DNA from: Colius striatus
Taxonomy: Eukaryota > Chordata > Aves > Coliiformes > Coliidae
Direction: 5' to 3'
Assembly (NCBI RefSeq): GCF_028858725.1
Contig: NC_084759.1
Span: 141,960,671-142,024,670 of the forward strand
DNA length: 64,000 bases
Shown: piece by piece, positions 37,709-51,215 of the stretch
How positions within the stretch are numbered: the first letter of the stretch is position 1
Layout of the letters: every line of letters begins with the position of its first letter
Position numbers and translations under genes: made by a program
The notes under the pieces: model-generated
Told to the model about the DNA's origin: nothing
The model's database searches: none
The model's input: only the letters and a program-made list of their open reading frames with translations

Positions 37709-40117
37709 CCAAAATGCAGACCTGGAACATGACAGACTTGGCTTTAGGGACAAGAAATAGTAACTAACATAAATAAAGGGCATCATAAATAGTGAATTCA
37801 GACAATCTGGAGCTGTAGACCAATAAAGAAAGAAGTGTAAAACCGTGTTAGCACAAACACAAAAAGAACCAAACCCTAAGTGGGTCCTAGAGAGATGAAG
37901 AAGAAACCGGTAACACCAACATCGTACCTTCTCCCTACAAATGATTCCCAAGGCTAATGACCTTCCATTAGTCTTTCCAGCAGTCCAAAGCTGTTGACTT
38001 AAAGACCCAGGGCAGCAATGGAAGGGTGAAAGTAACTCCAGGAGAAGGGACATCAACCAAAAAGTGGGGGTGTTACAATTTTAGCTGCATTTGGCAACAT
38101 TTTCCTGTGTGCTAGTACTCTAACTGTAATATTATTAGGTTTTCTTAAGAACTAAGTCTAGACTACTGGTTCTTGAGTCAGACCGTGAAGATTTCCATTA
38201 TACTAACAATAAACTCTGGGCTTTACTTAAACACATTTTATTTTTTATGTATACACAGACACATGCACAAGGGGTGCTTTTTCTTTGCCTATAAACAAGA
38301 ATGCAACAACATGGATGGAGTCCTGCATTCCTTCTCCCACTCTGCAACTCTGAAGAGCATTGCTAGTCTTTCAAGTGTTAGATGAACATCACAATATAAT
38401 AACAAAGTCTGCAACAGCTCTAGGAAAAGCAACCAAATAGGCTGTCTAAACTTGGAATGTATTCTTCCCCCAGAGGGAACTCCTTGTGCCAAGGGGAACT
38501 GGTCAATGTTGTTTCGTACCAAAGGGCTTTTCATACACGTATATACACTCCTGTAACAGCACCTAAACACAAAAAAACAGTGACCTAAGAAGTGAGTCTG
38601 CACTTTCTGTTTGCAGAAAGTAGTTCTGGACATCACAGAAGACACTCAGTTTCTTTAAGAAACACTGAGAACAGGAAGGAAACACGGACAAGCTGATAAG
38701 CATCCACACTCTTAATAGTAGGACTGGTAGGAATTTGGGTTGATTTCCTGGACAAAGGCCCACACAGGAGAAACACGAGCAGAGAGCAAGAACTGAGTCA
38801 GCAATCTACTGAACAGTTATTTATCCTAGTTTTCAAATACTCACTGAAGGTACTCTTACTCCAGCTCTACTGCATCTGTAAGGGGTGTTAATACATGTAA
38901 TGTGTTACATGTGGAACTATTCAGATAAACTACTCTGTGAAGAAGAAAAAGTCCCTTATGCTGACACAACATCTACTGCCAATGGAGGCAGCAAATAAAG
39001 GAGCTCATTCTAGTGTGTTTGTTCTTTCTTTAAGAAAAATAAGCTATCTGGTGTAATTTCGATGCGAAGACTAACTACCACGACTGTGGCTGTGACTAAC
39101 AGGCAACACACTACTTAAGATTCATCTGATGTGCACAGACAGCCAGGTATCGTCAACACTGAGAATATGCAGGCCAAGCTTCTCAGCAGAGACTGAGTGC
39201 TATATGTGGGAGCCAACCACTAATCTGTATGCCAAAGATGTACTTGGAAGCCTAGCTGAGAACTCTGTACAGGGGGTCAGTGTAAACACAGCATGAACAC
39301 TGCTTTATCCACTTCTAAAATCCCCAGATATGCTGATATGAAAAGCATGAAAGGGTTTTCCAGTACTGACATAAAAATACTGGTGTGCATGCTATTGGAA
39401 AAAAAAAAAGTAGACACTGACAGATTTTTAAGTCTTAAGACAAATCAATAATCAGTGTTGTGAATTTGGGATGTTAGAAGCAAGCAGAAGTAAACCTTGG
39501 GAGGACAGTCAACTTTGCCAGATAACACGGGAAGTCCTGACCTATGTGGACAAGCAAGGAGCTGTAGCTAAGGAAACAAGAGTATGAAGTGACACAAGCC
39601 TTGCATTTATGAAATACTAAACCTAATCTATTTTTATCATGTGCTAGTTAATCAGTAATAGCTCAGAAATTTTACATCAGATTTTACACATTTACTGAAC
39701 TATTTTGGGAAGGATTTGCTCTGCAATAGCAAAGAAAGTTTTACTTAAAACCAGAACTGACTGCAGAATTGCAGAAAGATTTCAACACAGCACAAGGTTC
39801 CTGAATCCTCATGTCCACAATGGCACTAACACTCCAAAAACACATGGAAAAGTGGAAATATCAAGCACTGCCTGTCAGGCAAGGTAAGGTCACAGACTCA
39901 AACACAAAAAGTAGTTCCTGACACAGCAAAGTGGTAAACCTTGGAGCTCCTTGCTACAGGATGAGGATTCACAGGGAAACCAGACAAATGCACACGATAA
40001 ATCCATCAAAAAGTGTGTTAAGCAAATGAAGCCCTCCTCTACGCTCTAGCAGCCCCTAAATGCTAGTACATGTCTATCATATAGTGCTTGAATATTCATG
40101 CTTAGTAGCTGTTTTCT

Positions 40118-40325
40118 TCACAGAATGGTAGTGGCTGGAAGGGATGTCTAAAGATTATCCAGTCCAACCCCCCTGCTAAAGCAGGTTCACCTTGATTAGG
40201 TCACACAGGAACATCCTCAGGTGAGTTTTGAAAACCTCCAGAGAATCTCTCTGGGTAGCCTGTGCCAGTGGCTCCCTCACTCTAACAGTAAAGTAATTTT
40301 TCCTTATGTTTAGGGGATAGATGTC
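40118..40325 (-). mobile_element. CR1 LINE 3' fragment
   Basis: CTTCACAGAATGGTAGTGGC, ATCCAGTCCAACCCCCCTGC and GGTCACACAGGAACATCCTC, then a GTAGCCTGTGCCAGTGGCTC block. The copy is on the minus strand and keeps only one terminal repeat unit. It carries a small deletion near 40243 relative to the 3.15 kb copy. Confidence 0.9.
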
Positions 40326-41399
40326 CTTAGATAACCTTAAAGGAAGGACCTTTACATGAATAAAACCAAAACGACACAGGGAAGGAGTCAAACGATCATG
40401 AGACAGAAAATTAAGAAACACACAGAACATAAGGGATGAAACTGAAAACTTCTCAGAGGCACCAGGTAAAGCACTCTAGCAATGCCAGTAACTCCCCAAA
40501 GGCATCCAAGTAGCCAGTACGCACCACCCTGAGATGCTCTGACCAGTGACTTATGCAAGAGGACAAGGGAAAACAAAACCCTATAGCTGCCAGTGTCTCA
40601 TTTGCCAAGTTTTTTCCTTCTCCCCCGAACGTCCAGCTTCATTGGCACCAGGAGGTGGTCCTGCAGCTTGGCCATGCTTCAGACTCAAAGGTTATAAATA
40701 GAAAGGTTAGGGACAGTCAAATCCTCAGTAAAAGATGTTGCAACCTGGCACATTTGGTGTACACAGGTTAGGATTTCATCCTGCATCAAGTGAACCATAC
40801 CATGAATACACCCATAGCACAATTCTCAAGCTGTCCATCAACTTATCTTCAGTGAAACATAGAAAATCTGCTGAGCATAAGCCAGCCCAGAGCTTCTTGG
40901 TCTCTCCACTTCAGACAGGAGCTCTTGTCAAATTGTGCGTGGGTAGGACACAAGGGCAAGAAAACTGAACAAGTGGAGCATAAGAATGTAAAGACGTTTC
41001 TGTAGCATGGCTTCGAGGCAGATTGGATAGATACCAAACAGTCTACTAGGTTACACAGAAGAGAATGGTCAGAGTCGCATGGGGCAGAAGCTAAAGTAGC
41101 AGCTCCACAATGAAGGTAGGATCCTAAGACAAGAGGGTTTTCTAGTTTGACTCAGCCTGGTTTATGTTATAGCTGTGCTGGAATCTCAAGTTTCAAAGGC
41201 ATGATTCATCTTTTTCCAGAGACTCAAGGAAATCAAAACACTCAGTGTGCCCAAATTTTGATTCTTACATATAGACTAGAAAAAAATCCCTTAACCAACT
41301 ATGATTTTGACCTTCCTCCATGAATAGTGTTTAAACTATCATGCAGCAATTTTGCATCACTGATTTCCACTGCCAAAGGCAGAACAGTAAGAGCAAAGG

Positions 41400-41545
41400 T
41401 TTAAGGAAAAACCGAAAAAAACCCCTCAAAATCCCACAGTACCCTCCCCAAAAACACCAAAAAGCAAACACAAAACAAAACCAACACAACACAACCCTGA
41501 AAAAAAACTCAAAAAAAATCCCACTCAAAAAAACAATCCTACCAA
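41400..41545 (+). repeat. A/C-rich low-complexity tract
   Basis: Nearly 150 bases made almost only of A and C (runs of A broken by CCC), so the ADIPOR2 transcript reads U/G here. Other shorter tracts of the same kind and orientation lie near 6308, 14490 and 50820. Confidence 0.85.
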
Positions 41546-42044
41546 ATATCTGAGGCACTGCTACAGTTTTCCTCCTAAAAAGAGAAAGAATGACCAGTTT
41601 AAGTCCTTTCTCCAATTAGTTTATATTCTCATTGACATACCTATCACTCACCTCAACTATCAACTTCAATTTGGAAGCTAGGCTTGTGACATTAAATGTC
41701 ACCAGGTTTCTTGTAAACCTCAGTCCTGAGAAATACAGCTTAGAAAAATTAAACAAACAGATCTTTTCTCTTACCTGTGGAGTAACAAACACTAGTTATT
41801 GTAACCACCAAAATACATTTCTCAAAACACTCAGTATTTCTAGTGTCCAATTTGTTATGCTCTCTGACAAACAGCTGTGCTACCCAAGCACAGACCAATT
41901 TTTCTCACCTCAAACTTTTCAATGGTTCTTGATGTTTGAATTCAAGCTTGGGAAGGCTGCAGTCCAAGATTCCTATAAGGAGGATGTGAAGTCAACATGA
42001 AGGCTGTTTCCCCAAGTTAGCTTAAAACTACATTATAAATTTAT

Positions 42045-42065
42045 GGGGGGGGGGGGGGGGGGGGG
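42045..42065 (+). repeat. 21-bp poly(G) run
   Basis: Twenty-one uninterrupted G on the plus strand in ADIPOR2 intron 1 (poly-C in the transcript). G-quadruplex-prone as DNA; length is likely variable or error-prone in assembly. Confidence 0.95.
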
Positions 42066-45000
42066 AATCCTTATTTTTTTTAATGCATGCTATACAGTAG
42101 CTACTAAACATTTACAGTGGATGACAAAACGCACACATTCCATTTAAATAATAATCCTTTGATTTTTGTAGTCTCACCAAGACAACAAGTTTGACTTAAA
42201 TAAAATTCTACTTAATTACAGTTAAATTGTATAGAGATGCATCAGCACAAAACCACTGAAAGCAGGAAATTTTTAACCATCTCAGCTACATCACTCTCCA
42301 CAAAATGTTCAATGTAACTCCAGATATCATATTTTATTCAAATTTTATGTCAAATTTCCGCCTCAGTTATTCTGCCTCAGTTGACTTAAAGTTAGTCAGA
42401 AAGAACTTTTATCAAGCCATATACTTTTGGTCCACGTGGGAGTTTGAAATCAGAGCTTGGGAGCAATCTACTATAACATAAACACAACAGCACGGAAACA
42501 GCAGGGAATGCAGGAGACTTCTCCTGTAATCCACTTCTATTTTCTCTGCTTCACTTTAATTTGTTAAGAGCCTAAAAATTTCACTAAATGAAGCATGTGT
42601 TTATCTTAGGAACTTGTGTTACTAGTATTGTTAAGCACACAGCACTCACGTGCCAGCTTCAAAGTGACATTCATTGCACTCCAGCAGAGGAGACAAGGTT
42701 TCTGACTTACACAATCTACTTCACTCGTACCACAAGTAGTACAAGAAGACAAAAGCTGGCTCAAATGTTACATGTATTACATTATGTACAGTAAGTGCTG
42801 GTATTACTTCTAAATGAGGTCCTATACCCAACAGTTTAAAGCCTTCTAGTTGTATAGCTTCCTTAGTCAATATTTCCAACGGAAAGCAGAATTGATTTTC
42901 ACTAACAGACCACCTGCCTCCTCATATAATCAATTCTCTAGACAACTTACCAGACCATTCCAGATTTTCAGCACAACCAAATCAAAAGTTCAAAGATGAA
43001 CCAACACAGTTGGACAATCACCGAGGAGAAGCAGTTTTAGCACAAATATCCTGCATGTTTGCTGAGCAACTGGATCATCACCATCAGTACAATATGCTGA
43101 TACAGGCCTATTACCTGTCACACCCCCTGAAGATGCAGTCTGCAATGCAAGCAGCAGTAATGCACACCTTCTGCACCTTTCCTTTTTATGTCTGCCTAGT
43201 AATTAATTTTAAGTGCCAGTAATTTTCAATTACTCCATCACTAGTGTGACTAAATGTCATTCTACAATAGGCATTACAAAACAATGCTTTGGTCCACCCC
43301 AAATACCACCACTGCTACCTGTGACTTTGAATGTTGTAACAAATAATATGCTTACAAACTGTTTGCTTATTACAAATACATTACTTAGATTACCACTCAA
43401 TTCAGGATTCCCTTCGGCTTGAAATGAGAAAGTGTTCAAGTATTCTGCTACCTCAGAACAGGAAGGAAGCACCAAGTTTTAGTCTCTACATAGGATAAAG
43501 CCTCTCGAAAACTAATAAGATTTCAGGTGGTACTACAAGAACTACTGGACACATCACACATTGCTAAAAGAACAGGAATGTGGAATTGTACCTTTTCAAG
43601 GATGACCTTAGAGGGCACAAAACACTCATGTGAGTCTCAGAAGGCAGATAAGCCCTCGGGCACTTGAATAATAACGAACTATTGAAACAGAGCCAAGACA
43701 TGAGTTTTCAGAGGAAAACAGTCATGGGTTCTCTGATCATGCTTTGTTTTTCACAATGACTTTATTGTGATGTGTAACAAGGGAGTATTTGAACTGGTTA
43801 TCTGATACTGAAAAAGTCAGCTGGAAAGGGCTTACACGGAAGGAGGAAAAACTAATGTCCTTCTGAGAGCATCTCACACCACTTTTCCAATGTATCTTAA
43901 CACTCTGCTGCTCAAAACCCAAAGTGGATATAGGTTACCCACAGTCATGTAGAACTGTACTGTTACATTAACTCTGGCCTGATCTGAGTATTCGAGATTT
44001 TTCAGTACTGTCTCCAACAGTCTTGCGCATTGTCTTCCTCTCCCTACACTAACCCGTATGCTGGAGTCCTTCCAAATCAGTTGACACAAGTGGCATTTTC
44101 AAAGGCATCACACACTAGTTAGATGTTTCTGTCCAAAACATCCATGTAAGTGCTGCAAAACCCAGTCAGCCTCTATTGCTTTCTATCAAGGACCAGCTTT
44201 TGAAATTCTTGAGTTTGCCTTCACAGCAGAAGACAGGAAATACCCTACCTTTAAACTCTAGCACATACCATCAAGGCCAAATTAGAAGAGTTTTATAGAT
44301 ACAGTAGCTAAAATCAATACACGTATTATCAATGTTTTTAATCAACAAGTTACGTCCTAATGAATCAAACATTGGATTTCTGTAACATATAAAGTTTTAT
44401 GTTTTATTACTGATGTTCCTTCTCTACAGTCCCAGTTGATACAAGAATGTCAGACATCTATGAAAAAAATACTAAAAAAAATCCTTTATATCATTCATAG
44501 CATTCAGAATTAACCAAGTGGTTGAAGAAATTTAGTATTCCTCTTCTATATCAAATACATACTTGAAAACGTCCCTTAAAAAATATCTGTACGAATCAAG
44601 TCTAAATACCTAGCAACTTCCTTCAGTGCATTAGCGAGGCTCACAAAAGGGAAAGGATTTTTATAATACATCCATTATTGAACTATTTCTGTAATGCTGC
44701 AGAATTCACATGGTTGCCAATTATTAAAAAGTCACAGAGCAGGAAGTCAAAGAGCGGTAGCACTTAACCACAGGCATTAAGATCATCAGGACACAAGTCT
44801 TTTTTCAGCATCCTCCTCTTAGCTTGGACTATATAAAAGTCAAGAACCCACTAAATAAAGCTTTTGTTGACTTTGTTATGCTTTTCTCAACTCTCAGGAC
44901 ACCAACCTCAGAAAATAATCCATTTAGTTCCCCACTGGAGGTTGAGCAGGCAGAAAGCCAGTAGCTGGCACTCTGTCACACAGCTACTTTAATAAGAGTT

Positions 45001-46151
45001 ATGAATAGGTTCTTCCTTTTATTTCTATAGTCATGTTCCATTAAAACAAAAAACTATTTGCCTAAAAGGTTAATATTGACAACAGCAGAACATTGCTGTT
45101 GTCAGCCTTGTAACATTATACGGTGTTCTAGAGAATACATAGATAAACAATTACTTAAACTAACACAGTTTGCAGAGCATACTGTTCTTCATGAGTAAAT
45201 TGATTGCATCACCAGAAAGTACCAAATTCCACCACCACAACCTTATCTCCACAGCACTAGTATTTGTTTTAGAAATACATGCTTACAAATACCACCAGCC
45301 ATGGAGATCAAGATATAAATTAAGGCACTAGGAAGGAAAAAAAACAAGCAAACAAATATATCCTTCAGTTTACACCAGGGAATGGCAACCACTAAATCTC
45401 AGGAGCAGCCCACTAGGAAGTGCAGTGCAGTATTCTTGGGAACAAAAGCATATCTGTCAGCTGAGAGACTGAAATGTACATCCAGTGGCTCTTCATCTCA
45501 AGTCCTACTAGTCATCCACTTCCCTGTTCCAAATGCTAAAACCCCTTCACTGCAGCTTAAAGCTTGCCAATACTACGGGACTGAGAGTATAGCCAGTCTC
45601 TGCTACACTTATCTTTACATTGCACGGCTTTTTAAAACAGCTCCCATTGCAGACTGGTAAACAGAGATATAAATATTTCTGGTACAAACAGGTGTTAAAG
45701 ATTAACTAAAGGAGTTTTACCACTAGCTAAAGGAATTTTACCATTCAGATTTAATCCAAGAAGCAAGAGATGGTATTTGCTCTCAGAAGGCAACATCTAC
45801 TCCTTTAATTCAATTATTCCAGTTTCATCAGTAGTTCTGCATTTTATGAAATCTCAGAAAGATTATATACACATACATATGTGGGCTTGAAGTGCTCATT
45901 ACTATAACAGGTCCCAAAACCTAGCATCATCCACTAGGTAGTTTACAGAAGAAGTGAAAAAAGCACAAGTAAGTAACTTTTAGTAAATTCTGCACAATTA
46001 CATGACAAAAACATTTCATACAGCAAGAAGGTCCACAGTGTGTTCCCTTTACAACAGCCTGTTTAATTCCAATATCCATAAACATCTCATTTATTAAAAC
46101 ATACTTATGACATTATTTTGAGAAAATAATACTAGTCAAGCAATTAACATA

Positions 46152-46484
46152 TCCTGCATCTGGGAAGGAACAACCCCATGCATCAGTACAGGCTGGGGGT
46201 TGAACTGCTGAAGAGCAGCTCTGCAGAGCTGGGAGTCCTGATGGATAATAAGCTAAATATGAGCCAGCAATGTGCCCTCATGGCCAAGAAGGCCAATGGC
46301 ATCCTGGGATGCACCAAGAAGACTGTGGCCAGGAGGTCAAGGGAGGTTCTTCTCCCTCTCTACTCTGCCATGGTGAGGCCTCATCTGTAGAACTGTGTCT
46401 AGTTCTGGGCTCCTCAGCTCAAGAGAGACAGGGAACTGCTGGAGAGAGTCCAGCACAGGGCCACCAAGATGATCCATCAGTAAA
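46152..46484 (+). mobile_element. CR1 LINE internal fragment, ORF2 C-terminal region, degenerate
   Basis: The plus-strand frame reads [20 protein letters not shown], then [19 protein letters not shown] and [17 protein letters not shown], the conserved tail of CR1 ORF2 downstream of reverse transcriptase. Two in-frame stops follow (TAG at 46388 and 46400), then FWAPQLKRDRELLERVQHRA and another stop. It is a dead copy, opposite in orientation to ADIPOR2 and to every other CR1 seen here, and it lacks the CR1 3' terminus, so it is cut at both ends. Confidence 0.88.
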
Positions 46485-46765
46485 GAGCTAAAACAGGAAC
46501 TTCTCCTAAATGGTGTCATTATAATAGAGAAAAGCCCACTAAAGGCTCCTACTGACAAAACAACCCTTACCTAAAAGCTATAGAACTACTGAACACACCC
46601 AGTAATCCATCTCCTAATGAAATCTGTAGCGTATCAATTGTCATCTTCTAAATCTAAGCAGCGTAGCACAATTGACCTTGGCTTCCAACAAGGAACAGCA
46701 GTCTCTGTAACACTCTAAGCAGGTGGAACCAAACAGGTCTGAGGACTGAGTGTTTAATTTGGTTC

Positions 46766-46783
46766 AGAGGAGGAGGAGGAGGA
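46766..46783 (+). repeat. (AGG)n microsatellite
   Basis: Six tandem AGG units in intron 1. Confidence 0.9.
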
Positions 46784-49700
46784 AAATTGTATTTACAGCC
46801 TAGCTACACCTTACCTTTCAATATATGCAGGTTACAAATAATTACATCTAGAAAACCAACAACTGAGGTTGGTAAAGACAGATACACTTTTACAAGACCT
46901 ATTTAAACGCAGGCACTGTTGTAACATTGTGACATCTATACATTGTGTAAGTTTTGATTTCAGCATTTGATGAAGAAACATGAATGCTAACCATTTTGAG
47001 GAAAAAATTCTGCCAGAAAGATGGTAAGACTGCCAAAAAAAAAAAAACCCAGGAAGTAGCCTTCCCTGCAGCAGGTCCCAACATAAGTTTGCAATGTACT
47101 GAGATCTGCTGGCAGAACACTGCAATAGCCATTTTAAGTATTCAGACATGACTTTCAATCCATTCTGCAAGAAAATGGTCTACTCCCTTGCTTACTGCTG
47201 TCTAAAGGTACCTTTGAGCCAATGATTACAGCTCTGCCTGTTCCAACACTCTCTTCCTGTAAATAGTGCCTGACTATTTCCTGTTCTCACAAGGGCTTAA
47301 TTAGTCCCGTTCACAGAGCTACAGCAGCTGGCACATCCCAGCAGACTCCACTGCATTTTCACAGCTACTGAAATCCATCTGAACCAAGCTGCAAATTTTT
47401 CTACACTGACAATTACACGTCCTGTGAACCTCATATCTACCTACACATCGAAGACAGCTTTCTGAAAGCAATTCAACTGTAAGGCAGCCCTGAATAGTCC
47501 TGAAACATTTGCTGACACACGAACAGTTCACTGAAGGCCAAAGAAACCTGTCCGGCCAGGAAAAATGAAAAAAAAAAAACAAATAAGAGACTCTCTCCTC
47601 CACTAACGGAGCAGTAGAGATCTGTAACTCTACAAGAGTAATCATAGCTACATGCAACAGCAAATACAACTGCCATCTAATTTTGGTTAATACCCATCAA
47701 CCCTACAATATAGTTCATCTCCTCAAGAGACCATTAAGACACAAATAATAAAATAAAATAAAACATGTAAAGTAATTTTCTTCCTACCCTGGCCACAGCC
47801 GAACTCAAACAGATGCCACTTCAAAAACAGTGAAGGGTGGAATTATTTCCATGAGGTTCTGAAAATTTCAAAGAGGCTATAATGGAAATTCATGTTAAAT
47901 CACGAGCAAATTGATGTTAAACACATATTTCCCCTTCAAAAGTCTGAGAACCTTAGTTTTGCCAACACCTCCTCACTTTAAGTTCTTTGCTGTTTCTCAA
48001 ATCAAGCAGCAGCAGTACAAGCTGTGGCACCTCCTTTCCTGGGAAAGGCTGTCTGCTTATCACCACACCAGCTGTCACATTGCAACGTGGTAAGTAGTCT
48101 TCTGTATACAAAAGAGATTGCCACCGAGTCCTGAAAGGAAACCTCGAGATTTAGCTTCAGACTGCACCAAGATTTTATGCCACACCATTGAGACAAACTT
48201 TCCAGAAAATATATGTAATCAGTGGGCAAGATCAACTTCACCTCAGTTTTACAGTTATCTGATGATAAAAGTCTAAATCTCTTAACTCTGTCATATAGAA
48301 GGCTGGAGGCCATTCTTTTCAAAACACTGCAAAAGAAACTATGTGGGAAAAACCTCCTGCTTCTTGTTTACACACCAATCTGCAGCATCCTACTTTAAAA
48401 GTAAAGTGTTCTGGTAGTAGGAGCATATTCAAATAAATAAGGGAAAGTTTAAAACGTTTCCAGAACTCTGTTTTCTGAAAAAGTAGGAACTAGTACCCTG
48501 TTTGTTTCCATATTCTTTATCTTTGAAAACCAGTTTTGTTATTAATCTTGGCTTGACAAACATATTGCCTTAAAAAGTGGAGGCAGCTGGCCATCACACA
48601 ACCAGCAGAAATGCATTGTCCTGTAGAAAAGGTATTTAAAACAAGTTTTATCAGAGAAAGATACAGTTTAAAGTAAATCTTTCCCTCAAACAGTCCCCAA
48701 TACTTTTTCATACTCACTACCATTATCTTGTGTAACATCTTTTTAAATCTACCGACACTGTCTGCCAGAAGATTCACTGAATGACTCACACACAGACACT
48801 TTCAAAATCATAAATACTCAAAACTGCTATTTCCATTTCAGAACTACTTCTATTTAAGCATTTGAACTCCTGATGGCATAATAATCCAACAGCCTCCTAA
48901 AGCTTCCTTATCAAGCTCTTCCTCATGCAGACAGCATCTCCAGTGAAGAAAGCAAGCTTTGATTTTTTGCACAGCGCCTTGGACAATATGGTTACACAAC
49001 CAGAAACCTGTAAAACTTGAAAAAAATTTAATGCCTGACATTGAGTATCTGTTGTACATGAACGTTTGACACAGCTCCTTGAACATGCAACTGAAGACAT
49101 AACAGTAGAGATTCAAGCATTAGAATCACTGGAATTACATGCCCTGTCAATTCTCATTACTTTTCCTTCATGACAGATCAACAGAACCTCTTGCCTAGAG
49201 CAAGCCCAGGCACTCCAGACTTTTTTTATCCCGTATCCAGGAGTCAGGCTTCAAGTCTGATTCTCACTCACATCGCCAAAACCACCGCTCACTAGTCACT
49301 TGAGCAAACTAGTAGTAATGCCACCAGTTCAATGGCACTGACACAAGTCTATTGGTGCAAAGGCTGGGAGGGCAAAGATCAGACCTTTGTTTGTGTCTGA
49401 CTCTGATCTGATATAATTTAAGCCCTTCTAACATTTTATATTCATGTTTGCAAACTTCCATATAACAGAGAAGAATCTGTGATGGAATTTTCAGCATGAA
49501 AGGTTTTGCTCAAGAAGTGTGCCAAAAGGCTCTTGTCCCTCATAGCAGATTATTTTTTCATATCTGATTTATAATCAGAAAGCATAATTTTGAAAACCTG
49601 GACTGAGCAGGGATGCAGCTTTTACCTCCTCTATCACCAATTCCAATTCAGTTTTCCACATTGGTAACTATTCCCTGTGGTTTTCCCCACAAACAACCTT

Positions 49701-51181
49701 ATCCACAGGCTTATTTAGCCATATTTAGTTATCAGCTCAGACAAGGGAGTCATATCCATATTTCCTCAACTAATCTTACACTTGAAATACAACAATGAAC
49801 TTCTTTCAAGTTGCCTACTAACACATTCAGGCTTCATTTAAGATTATGTGTCACAGTACAGATGGAAGTTTACACATAATAAGTTATCCTGTAACCTAAG
49901 AGCCACGGTATAAAATCTTCACAACTGGAACTGGCTAGTACCCCTTCAGAAAAAAGGGAAGCCAAACCCAAAACACCATCATTTCTTTTCCTATATAAAC
50001 AATATTAGCTCACAGCTAAAGATATCAAGGAAAACAGTCTGTGTTTTCTAACTGCACTGCACCCATAATTCCACGGCACACCATCTAACTTCGTCGATCA
50101 TAAACGCACTTTGCTGCAGCAGCTACCACTACATTTGAAGTGGTTTCATTAGGTTCTGTCAAAAGCAAGCACCTTGTCACTGAAATGCTACGAAAACACT
50201 TCTGAAAGCTGAGGATCTTTACAACGTCATTTGGAGAGTGTACTGTGCAGTACGCAACTCTTTGCTGACTTCCAGATCTGTGAAAACACAACCAGGACAT
50301 AACCAGAAATTTAATACTCCCTGACATTGATTACAGTAAGGAGTGAAAGCAAGAGTTTAAACTGCACATTAAAACCTCAACTCTTGAAAACCAGCTTATG
50401 TCCAGAAGATCTGGCCAATTTCATCAAACCTGGTTCATTTTAAAAAATGTACAACACGATGATTATTCAACACGGGAAGAATTTCAGCACCGAGCTAGGA
50501 TGAAAATGTATCTCTAAATAAGGAACAGTATCTAAAAGCTTTCCTGCTCCATAACAGGTGCCTATGATAGTTTACATACACAAAGTGACAAAGCTTGCAT
50601 GTCAAATAAATTGTAGTTCCATATTAATGGTTTTCCTAAACATACACCAACACACACACCTAACCAAAGCAAATAATTCAACTGACTTGTAAGGCTAAAA
50701 AAGACACTTTTGTGTGTTTTTAAAACCAATACTCCTGGAAGAAGTTCAGTAAGAACAACAGCTGTCCTATCTTCGTTTTCTAGTGAGTTAACATATGCTT
50801 CAACATCTTTAATGATCATCAGAAAAAAAAAACAAAACACAACACCTAACAACCCATATAAACAAAAAAACCCACCCCAACAAACTTTAACAAGAGTTTT
50901 ATTTAACTGACACTTGTTGGGAATACCAATCTGTGGTACAACAAACACAAACCGTGGAACACCAAACACTGGTGTCAAACATTTCTGTCATCCGCTGTCT
51001 ATAACTCCAGCATTTACAGATATGTCCACGCGCACACAGAGTGCTCTGTGAGCAAGGCAAGGTTCCCATATTATGCAAGGGCAGGACTTATTGTCTTTAT
51101 TGCCTCCATAAAAGGATTTTAAGAGCAGCAGCAGATTTCCTTGCCCTGACAAGCAACAAGTGTACAGAAGGCTACGAACGA

Positions 51182-51215
51182 GACCCACTTACAGTGCTCT
51201 TGACCCACTTACAGT
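51182..51215 (+). repeat. Direct repeat GACCCACTTACAGT, two copies 20 bp apart
   Basis: Copies at 51182-51195 and 51202-51215 at the left shoulder of the CpG island. Each contains CTTACAG; a local duplication. Confidence 0.9.
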
